NCBI GenBank assembly: GCA_028279405.1
Contig: JANQNU010000027.1
Coordinates: 1-48,948, forward strand
Length of the DNA stretch: 48,948 bases
Direction of reading: 5' to 3'
Source of the DNA: Phycisphaerae bacterium
Lineage (GTDB): Bacteria > Planctomycetota > Phycisphaerae > UBA1845 > Fen-1342
Part shown: positions 42,758 to 48,948 of the stretch, one piece after another
Layout: every line of letters begins with the position of its first letter
Position numbering within the stretch: position 1 is the stretch's first letter
The notes under the pieces: generated by a model
What the model was told of the DNA's origin: nothing
Databases searched by the model: none
The model's input: the letters and a program-made list of their open reading frames with translations, nothing else
Translations under genes and position numbers: made by a program

Positions 42758-45682
42758 TTATGCGCTTCGCCACTTCGCGGCCTCTTCGGGTTTGGCCCAT
42801 GCGTCGTACAGATCGGCAAGCCTCTCACGGGTCGCCGAAAGCTCGCGTTCCCTCCGCCATGAAGGGATGTCCCCCTGCTGGTCGACCAGCGCGGCATGGG
42901 CTTCGACAAGCAGAGTCTCCGCCTCTTGGTACCTGCCCTGGCCTGCTAACGATGCGCCGAGAAGGCTGCGCGTCCAGTGGGTTTGCCAGTGGTCGACGTC
43001 GATCGCTTCACGAACCTCGAGACATTCGCGAAGTAGCGTTTCGGCCTCGGCATTTCGGCCTTGCATTAGGAGCGTGATGCCGACTTGTTCCAGAGCGCGG
43101 CCCAGATAGGATGGCGTCGGCGGGACCAACGTGCGCCGCACGGCCAAGAGCTCGCGAGCCCATTCTTCCGCCTCTTCGACTTGATTCAGCTCAATGAGCG
43201 CATCCACCAGATTGCTCGTGCCCTTCATCCGGATCTCGTTCGTCGGTGCGAGATGTTGCCGGCTCTGCTCGAACGCCTCTCGAAAAAGCGGCTCCGCCTC
43301 TTTCGGCCGCCCACTGCGCAACAAAACCATGCCGAGGTTGTTTCTTCCCATGATGGTGTCGGGGTGCTCATCGCCGCGGACGCGGACGTAGGACACGAGC
43401 ACGTCCCGGGCGATGGACTCGGCCTCCCCCAGGCGGTTCTCGTTGAAGAGCACGGCCATCACATTGTTGCGCGCGCGGACCGTCTTCACATGGTCGGCAC
43501 CCAGGATGCGCTCGCGTACGGTTAACGTCCTCTGAAACCAGTTGAGCGCCTCGTCCATCTTGCCCTGATCGACCAAGATCACGCCTAGCTCGTTCATCGT
43601 GGAGGCCGTGTCCACATGCTCCTCGCCGAGGATCTCGATTCGATAGTCGAGCACTTCGCGGAAGTGCACGGCGGCCTCCTCTACTTCGCCCCGCTTGCGG
43701 AGAAGGTTTGCCAGGTTGTGTTTCGAACTGATGGTAGACTCGTGGCGCTCGCCCAAGACCTCTCGCTTGAGCTCCAGCGCTTCTCGGTGGTACCGCTCCG
43801 CCTCGCCAATTCTGCCTATCCTGGCGAGGATGATCCCGACCCTCATGGTGGTATCCAACGTCTTCTCGTGCTGCTCACCAAGATGTTCCCGCCGCAACGC
43901 CAGCGCCTGCAAACGTTGATCGAGGGCCTCTTCATAGATTCCCAGCGCTTTGTAGAGGCTTGAAAGGGAATTGCGGAGGTCGGCCTCGACGATCGGGTCA
44001 TCTGTGAAGCCGCGATCAAGCTTGTTCTTGGCGCGCGAAACGTAAACGCCTTTCACGACGTTGCGCGCCAGGTTCGTCGCGTTTACCCTCTCGAGCACCT
44101 CCTCCATCGAAACCAGGGCAGCTTCGCGCTCCTTTTCGCTGAGATCAGTTCTGTTAAGGCCGCGACGGAATTCCCTCTTGATGTCCCCGATCATGCCTCG
44201 CCCGACGCTGCTCGGGCTGATGCTGGAGAGCTGCTCGATCTGAAACGCGACGACGGCTTCAAGCCTCTTCTGGGTCAATTGCGCTTCGTCTCGAGCCACC
44301 GTGGCTTCATCCCGCGCCGCGTCTGCCTCTTGCCGCGCGAGGACCTCTTCGTTCCGCGCGACAATCGCGTTGTCCCTCTCCTCTCTGGCCTGCAATAGGA
44401 ACGTCGTCGTTCCCACGAGACCGAACACGAGTACCACAAGAGTGGCGGCCATACCGCCGACGAGACCCCTGTTACGGCGCGCAAACTTGCTGAACTGATA
44501 CATCGCGCTGGCAGGCCTGGCTTCGATGGGTTGGTCGCGCAGGAAGCGCCGGATGTCTGCGGCCACCTCCGCCGCCGATGCGTAACGCCGATCCCTGTCC
44601 TTCTCCATGGCCTTTTGGATGATCGTATCAACGTCGCCGCGCAGGGACGCATCGATCGAACTCATGCGATCGGGATCCTCTTCGCGAATCATCCGCGCCG
44701 CTTCCGGAATTGATTTGCCATCCACTTCGAGCGGCAGCCGGCCGGTCAGCAACTTATAGAGAATCACGCTCAGGGCGTATACATCGCATCGCGTATCGAT
44801 GCCGGCCGGATCACCGAGCACCTGCTCGGGACTCATGTACGCCAACGTCCCGATCAGTTGACCCACGTCCGTCTGCAAGGTCGTAACCTGGATGTCGGCG
44901 TCGGTGACCCGCGCGATGCCGAAATCCAATACTTTCGGGTAACCCGGCGCGTCGATCGTCGTTGATGTGCCGGTGGCGTCCCCGCCGAGCGAGGAACCGG
45001 ATTCGTTCTTGGACGCTACAACCAAGATGTTGGCGGGTTTTAAATCGCGATGGATGATGCCCTTCTGGTGAGCATGTTGCACAGCATCGCACGTGCGCGC
45101 CATCAGCGCCAAGATCTGCCGCGAATCCAATTGGTTTTCGGCGATGTAGCGCTCGATGGGCAAACCATCAATGAACTCCATCGCAAGAAACGGCTGCCTT
45201 CCAAGCTCCGAACTAGCCACGCCGGCCTCATAAATATGGGCCACGCCGGGATGCTGCAAATGACCCAGAACTTCCGCCTCGCGCCGAAACCGCTTGAGCA
45301 TTTCGCTGGATGTCAGACCTGCACGAATCACCTTCAACGCGACCCTTCTTTTAGGGTGTTTCTGCTCGGCCTCGTAAACCGTACCCATGCCACCCCGGCC
45401 GAGTTCACGCAGAATGCGATACTGCCCTATCTCCTCTGGCATCCTGTCGGGCGATTCATCCTCGAGGTCGGCGGCGAGCGCGCGAACGCCTTCACCTGCC
45501 TCGGCCGCTTGGATAGCGGCGTCATCGCGTGCATCATGCTCGAGTAAGGATTCGACGTCGCGCCGAAGGTTGGTGTCGTCGCCACATGCTTCTCGCACAA
45601 ACGCGCCCCGCTCATCCGGCGGCAGATCACAAGCCTCATCGAAAATCGCCGCCACCCGATCGTATCGATCTGAAGCAGTCAT
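42758..45682 (-). CDS. Membrane Ser/Thr protein kinase (Hanks type) with TPR sensor region
   Basis: 974 aa from ATG 45682, overlapping the sigma-factor stop as ATGA, with GGAGG 9 nt upstream. Kinase domain about 87-382: Gly loop GRGGMG (95-100), ALKVI Lys117, HRDLKPAN (211-218), DFGIA (253-257), APE-like MSPEQ. A single TM segment lies at about 407-429 (GGMAATLVVLVFGLVGTTTFLL), then a coiled coil. At least six TPR repeats follow with the kinesin-light-chain pattern 'ALELKREVLGERHESTISSKHNLANLL'. Outside TPRs probably bind peptides or partner proteins. In Planctomycetota such kinases sit with ECF sigma factors of this type and likely control them by phosphorylation; that is family knowledge plus inference. 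Confidence 0.93.
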   Translation of the reverse strand: MTASDRYDRVAAIFDEACDLPPDERGAFVREACGDDTNLRRDVESLLEHDARDDAAIQAAEAGEGVRALAADLEDESPDRMPEEIGQYRILRELGRGGMGTVYEAEQKHPKRRVALKVIRAGLTSSEMLKRFRREAEVLGHLQHPGVAHIYEAGVASSELGRQPFLAMEFIDGLPIERYIAENQLDSRQILALMARTCDAVQHAHQKGIIHRDLKPANILVVASKNESGSSLGGDATGTSTTIDAPGYPKVLDFGIARVTDADIQVTTLQTDVGQLIGTLAYMSPEQVLGDPAGIDTRCDVYALSVILYKLLTGRLPLEVDGKSIPEAARMIREEDPDRMSSIDASLRGDVDTIIQKAMEKDRDRRYASAAEVAADIRRFLRDQPIEARPASAMYQFSKFARRNRGLVGGMAATLVVLVFGLVGTTTFLLQAREERDNAIVARNEEVLARQEADAARDEATVARDEAQLTQKRLEAVVAFQIEQLSSISPSSVGRGMIGDIKREFRRGLNRTDLSEKEREAALVSMEEVLERVNATNLARNVVKGVYVSRAKNKLDRGFTDDPIVEADLRNSLSSLYKALGIYEEALDQRLQALALRREHLGEQHEKTLDTTMRVGIILARIGRIGEAERYHREALELKREVLGERHESTISSKHNLANLLRKRGEVEEAAVHFREVLDYRIEILGEEHVDTASTMNELGVILVDQGKMDEALNWFQRTLTVRERILGADHVKTVRARNNVMAVLFNENRLGEAESIARDVLVSYVRVRGDEHPDTIMGRNNLGMVLLRSGRPKEAEPLFREAFEQSRQHLAPTNEIRMKGTSNLVDALIELNQVEEAEEWARELLAVRRTLVPPTPSYLGRALEQVGITLLMQGRNAEAETLLRECLEVREAIDVDHWQTHWTRSLLGASLAGQGRYQEAETLLVEAHAALVDQQGDIPSWRRERELSATRERLADLYDAWAKPEEAAKWRSA

Positions 45683-46284
45683 GCGCTCTCGCCTCCGTTC
45701 ATCTCGCGGGCCAGCCATGCACGAATCAGTCGCCACTCGCGCTCCACGGTACGCGACGAGGTTTCAATAACGTGGCTGATCTCCTCCGCCGTCAGCCCAC
45801 CGAAGAACCGTAGCTCCACGATCCGGGCGTGGCGCGGGTTAAGCTCCTGCAGCTTGGACAAAGCGCTGTCCAGCGCGACCAGATCCAGCGTCGAAGCGCC
45901 TGAAGGCGTCGCCATCTGGTCCACGGTCAATTCGACCCGGTTGGCGTCTCGTTTGCTCGCCCGCTTCGCCCGCGCATGGTTCATCAAGATTTGGCGCATC
46001 GCCGTCGCTGCGATCGCACAGAAATGGGCTCGGCTGTTCCATCCGGACCGCGCGTGGATGAGTTTGATGTAGGCCTCGTGCACGAGCGCCGTAGGTTGCA
46101 GCGTGTGGTCCGCGCCGCTTCCTCGAAAATACCCGCCCGCCATCGACCGGAGCTGATCGTACACCAGGGGCAGCAGCTCCTCTGCGGCGCTCGAATCGCC
46201 ATCGGTGATCCGACCAAGCAGAAGGGTCGCGGCCCCGGCCGGCGACGGCCCGTGTTCGCCGTGATCGGAGTCTGACGGAGTCAT
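45679..46284 (-). CDS. ECF sigma factor (planctomycete kinase-linked type)
   Basis: 201 aa. Region 2: 'AEELLPLVYDQLRSMAGGYFRGSGADHTLQPTALVHEAYIKLI', 'WNSRAHFCAIAATAMRQILMNHARAKRASKR'. Region 4: 'LQELNPRHARIVELRFFGGLTAEEISHVIETSSRTVEREWRLIRAWL', a helix-turn-helix. This is the TIGR02999-type ECF subfamily abundant in planctomycetes and acidobacteria, without a membrane anti-sigma; a Ser/Thr kinase partner follows by ATGA overlap. There is no Shine-Dalgarno. A TACAAT box lies 6 nt before the ATG, so the message may be leaderless. Confidence 0.92.
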   Translation of the reverse strand: MTPSDSDHGEHGPSPAGAATLLLGRITDGDSSAAEELLPLVYDQLRSMAGGYFRGSGADHTLQPTALVHEAYIKLIHARSGWNSRAHFCAIAATAMRQILMNHARAKRASKRDANRVELTVDQMATPSGASTLDLVALDSALSKLQELNPRHARIVELRFFGGLTAEEISHVIETSSRTVEREWRLIRAWLAREMNGGESA

Positions 46285-46590
46285 GACATCATTGTAGCCG
46301 GTCCGCCCAAGAGCTCATCGGCAGCCCATAAGTCTTTTATTTTTAGTGATTTAGGGGCGCCCTGCACGCGCGCGGTTTTTTGTTGTCGGTCCTGCCGCGA
46401 TTACGGTGTGTACGGGGGTGAAGGGCTGGAGCAACCGTGCGGCGGGCCCGCGACGGGGATGCCCTGTCGCCCGTCTTCGTGGCCGGCAATTTGATTAACT
46501 GAGCTGGTTCGAGCCGAAGGCGTTCTCCCGGCCGGAGATTTGGATTCCAAGAACAAGCGTCCACCAATGGGACGCGGAAGGAGCAGAATC
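46285..46590. other. Divergent regulatory region between sigma factor and stalk gene
   Basis: 306 bp. It holds the sigma-operon -10 box at 46291-46296, an AT-rich patch near 46331-46352 and a T6 run near 46376. No gene. Confidence 0.5.
46291..46296 (-). promoter_or_regulatory. Candidate -10 box of a leaderless ECF sigma/kinase operon
   Basis: TACAAT on the minus strand, separated by 6 nt from the sigma-factor ATG at 46284. This would place the start of transcription at the start codon. No -35 match lies at 17 nt. Confidence 0.4.
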
Positions 46591-47498
46591 ATGAAGCGGA
46601 CCAGACTTTCAATGGTTGCAGTGGGTTTGGTGGGATTCTCTCTCGTTGGCGTCACGCCCGTCTTCGGCCAGACGCCGCTCGGAAGCGGATGGACCTACCA
46701 GGGCAAGCTCGACCTGCTGGGCAGTTCGCTGAATGACACGGCCGATTTCGAGTTCTCGCTGCACGACGACGCGACGTTGGGCAACCAGGTCGGATCGACG
46801 GTGACAGTCAGCGATGTCACGGTCGTCGACGGCCTGTTTACGGCTGAACTGGATTTCGGCTTCCTCGCCTTCAACGGCGATGCCCGTTGGCTGGAAATCG
46901 CCGTGCGCAGTCCGGCCGGCAGCGGCGTATTCACGACGCTGTCGCCGCGGCAGCTCGTGACCTTCGTCCCGGAGGCGATTCACGCACTGACCGCAACGAG
47001 CGTGGGTGGGGTCCTGTTCACGCCCGGGGGCAACGTCGGCATCGGAACGACGACGCCAACTGACGCGCTGCTCGATGTCGAAGGCAATATCCGCACCAAC
47101 GACAACGACATCTTCCTGCGTGGCGGCTCGGACCGGAATCACGGCGTGGGTTGGTACGGCCTCGGGAAGGAATTCGACGGTACCAGTCTTTCGGGGTGCT
47201 TGCCATCAAGGCCATCCAGGAACAACAGGCGATCATCGAGGACACACAGTGTCAACTTGCCGACAAGGACACGCAGATCGACACACTACGCGCAGAGATG
47301 CTTGCACAACGCGCAGTGAAGGACACTGAGATACAAGAACTGCACGCTGAGTCGAAGAGAAAGAATGCGAGGATCTCCAATCAACAGTCGCAGATCGCAA
47401 AGTTGAATGCTAAGAACAGGAACATCACCGCCCGCCTGGAACGAATGGAGGCAATGGTGGCCAAGCTCATGAAGACACAAATCGTCGCTGCGCGGTGA
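46591..47498 (+). pseudogene. 'NVGIGTTTP' stalk protein with internal out-of-frame deletion
   Basis: ATG 46591 (GGAAGGAG upstream) opens a signal peptide ending VFGQ, then TYQGKLDLLGSSLNDTADFEF, DARWLEIAVRSPAGSG, LSPRQLVTF and NVGIGTTTPTDALLDVEGN. At about 47180, after GKEFDG, this frame runs into nonsense. Another frame opens with FGVLAIKAIQEQQAIIEDTQ and a 90-residue coiled coil (KDTEIQELHAESKRKNARIS) to 47498, the usual C-terminal tail of such proteins. Compared with the neighbouring gene, which continues GKEFAGIAHDGPVLFGF, the middle domains are deleted. Product is therefore a truncated stalk of about 242 residues. Confidence 0.8.
47031..47180 (+). repeat. 150-bp segment repeated at 48521-48670
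   Basis: The blocks encoding NVGIGTTTPTDALLDVEG and GGSDRNHGVGWYG align without indels at an offset of 1490 bp, roughly 90% identical by eye. It shows that the two stalk genes are recent tandem paralogues. Confidence 0.8.
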
Positions 47499-47516
47499 CG
47501 CGCCGAGCCCGACAAA

Positions 47517-47539
47517 CCGAGAGAAGCGTTTTCTCTCGG
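47517..47539 (+). terminator. Hairpin after the broken stalk gene
   Basis: CCGAGAGAA (47517-47525), loop GCGTT, TTCTCTCGG (47531-47539); a 9-bp perfect stem 18 bp after the stop. No T-tract follows, so it may be a partial terminator. Confidence 0.5.
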
Positions 47540-47594
47540 CCCACGCAAGATCAAAGTACGAATGCTCACAAACCCATTCCCCAGGAGACGGAAC

Positions 47595-48948
47595 ATGAAA
47601 ACAACCCGAACCCCATCGTATTTGGCCGTGTGCTTGTCGTTCGCGCTGACGCAAATGGCGGCCGGGCAGACCTTCTCGAACACGGAGACCATCACCATAC
47701 CCGCCAGTAACTCGGCGAGCCCGGCGTCACCCTATCCGAGCACGATCATGGTGTCAGGATTGGCCGGACCGATCGAAAGCCTGACGGTTTCACTGCACAG
47801 CCTTAGCCACGGCTTCCCTCAGGATATTCAGATTGTGCTCATAAGCCCCAGCGGCGCAATCGTCATGCTGATGGGAGGGTCCGGTGCTGGCCATGACGTA
47901 TCCAACGCAGATATAACGTTCATGGACGGGGCCCCGGCGCTGCCGGATGACGCCACGATCGTCAGCGGAACCTATCGGCCAACACAACCTAATGGGTTTA
48001 ACAACTTCCCCGCACCCGTACCGCCCCAACCCTACGGTCGAGAATTGTCCGTTTTCAACGACACGGACGGGAACGGAATGTGGGCCCTCTACGTTATCGA
48101 CATCACTCCTCACGCTGATGACGGCCAGATCGCCGGCGGCTGGAGCCTGAACATCACAACGCAAGCGCCCGTAACGTACCAGGGCCGGCTGAACCTCTCG
48201 GGCAGCCCGGTCAACGATACGGCCGACCTCGAGTTCAGGCTGTGGGACGCCGACACCGGCGGGAACATGGTCGGCTCGGTCATCGCCGTGAACGATGTGA
48301 TGGTCGTCGACGGTCTGTTTACCGTTCAACTGCTCGTTCCGAACTCTGCACTTGACGGCTCGCCGCGCTGGTGGGAGATCAACGTGCGCAGTCCGTCCGG
48401 GAGCGGCAATTTCACGACGCTGTCGCCCCGGCAGCGGATCAGCTTTGCCCCGCAGGCCTTACACGCACTGACGGCAAAGATCGCAACGACCGTGCGTGGC
48501 GCCGTGTTCACGTCCGGGGACAACGTCGGCATCGGCACAACCACGCCCACGGACGCGCTGCTCGATGTCGAAGGCGACATCCGCATCAACGACAACGACA
48601 TCTTCCTGCGCGGCGGCTCGGACCGGAATCACGGCGTGGGTTGGTATGGCAGCGGGAAGGAATTCGCCGGAATCGCCCACGATGGACCGGTCCTGTTTGG
48701 ATTCGGCGGCGGATCGCTCGGTAGCACCAACGGCAGCGAACAGCGGGTTCTCACTTGGAACAACACCGGCAACGTCGGCATCGGCACGACCACGCCAGCA
48801 ACGACACTAGACGTCATGGGCACAGTGACGGCTACGGCTTTTGTCGGCGACGGTGCGGGCTTGACCAATCTGCCCGTGATGGAAGGCTTGTGGAGCGAGA
48901 ACGGGCCGGACATCTTCTTCGACACCGGCAACGTCGGCATCGGGACGA
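47595..48948 (+). CDS. Secreted stalk protein with proprotein-convertase P domain (3' end beyond window)
   Basis: 451 codons from ATG 47595 (AGGAG 7 nt upstream) to the right edge. Signal peptide ends MAAGQ. Residues about 28-195 look like a P/Homo-B domain: PIESLTVSLHSLSHGFPQDIQIVLISPSG, DGNGMWALYVIDITPHADDGQIAGGWSL. This is the jelly-roll found after subtilisin-like proteases but often attached to other exported proteins. Then comes the stalk module shared with the two paralogues (TYQGRLNLSGSPVNDTADLEF, LSPRQRISFAPQALHAL). At least three NVGIGT(T)TP repeats follow, with GDGAGLTNLP between. A C-terminal S74 or coiled-coil end is expected outside the window. No protease domain. Confidence 0.87.
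   Translation, partial: MKTTRTPSYLAVCLSFALTQMAAGQTFSNTETITIPASNSASPASPYPSTIMVSGLAGPIESLTVSLHSLSHGFPQDIQIVLISPSGAIVMLMGGSGAGHDVSNADITFMDGAPALPDDATIVSGTYRPTQPNGFNNFPAPVPPQPYGRELSVFNDTDGNGMWALYVIDITPHADDGQIAGGWSLNITTQAPVTYQGRLNLSGSPVNDTADLEFRLWDADTGGNMVGSVIAVNDVMVVDGLFTVQLLVPNSALDGSPRWWEINVRSPSGSGNFTTLSPRQRISFAPQALHALTAKIATTVRGAVFTSGDNVGIGTTTPTDALLDVEGDIRINDNDIFLRGGSDRNHGVGWYGSGKEFAGIAHDGPVLFGFGGGSLGSTNGSEQRVLTWNNTGNVGIGTTTPATTLDVMGTVTATAFVGDGAGLTNLPVMEGLWSENGPDIFFDTGNVGIGT

Noticed and set aside
42246..43109. 287-codon plus-strand ORF upstream of the kinase end
   Set aside because: No ribosome-binding site or domain; half of it is antisense to the kinase gene.

Overview
The window looks like a chromosome segment of a high-GC planctomycete, probably in or near Phycisphaerae. 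Three things point there. Secreted proteins carry dockerin-like EF-hand tails of the form 'D.N.DG..SVADINPFV'. There is an ECF sigma factor overlapping a Ser/Thr kinase-TPR gene. Many very large Sec-exported surface proteins are present. This assignment is by style only; no rRNA marker is in the window. All coordinates include the stop codon.

Left flank (1-15.2 kb): a partial DUF6345 (caspase-like) secreted protein, a DUF3179-thioredoxin fusion, an arsenite methyltransferase (arsM), a BNR-propeller protein with a dockerin tail, a secreted esterase of the prolyl-oligopeptidase type, an astacin-like metalloprotease, an MFS exporter, an overlapping rbfA-rtcB pair, and a secreted 'NVGIGTTTP' stalk protein.

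Island (about 15.9-36.2 kb): it begins at tRNA-Gly(CCC), next to the C-terminal remnant of a tyrosine recombinase. Read on the minus strand it holds a 9.2-kb RHS polymorphic-toxin gene. This gene has a Sec signal, dockerin-like repeats, YD repeats, the RHS core, a HINT self-cleaving domain and a RelE-like 100-aa tip. Its immunity gene overlaps it by ATGA. A graveyard or reservoir of displaced C-terminal cassettes follows: a decayed copy with a diverged paralogue of the same toxin-immunity pair, an orphan SUKH immunity gene, two RHS-core/HINT/new-toxin/immunity cassettes, and a tip-only toxin/immunity fragment. The cassettes repeat the RHS core as direct repeats (about 95% identical over 524 bp for the best pair), so recombination could exchange the toxin tip of the full-length gene in frame. 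Upstream of the RHS gene is a parA/partner pair bracketed by two exact copies of a 14-bp near-palindrome, then a 1-kb region of degenerate copies of that motif. A Cys-rich small protein, a frameshifted pRiA4b ORF-3-like gene and a hairpin matching the tRNA-Gly anticodon arm close the island.

Right flank (36.3-48.9 kb): an 1886-aa surface protein (autotransporter-type beta repeats, thrombospondin-3, FG-GAP, cadherin), a Ser/Thr kinase with TPRs translationally coupled to an ECF sigma factor, and two further 'NVGIGTTTP' stalk proteins. The first of these is broken by an internal deletion and the second runs off the right edge.
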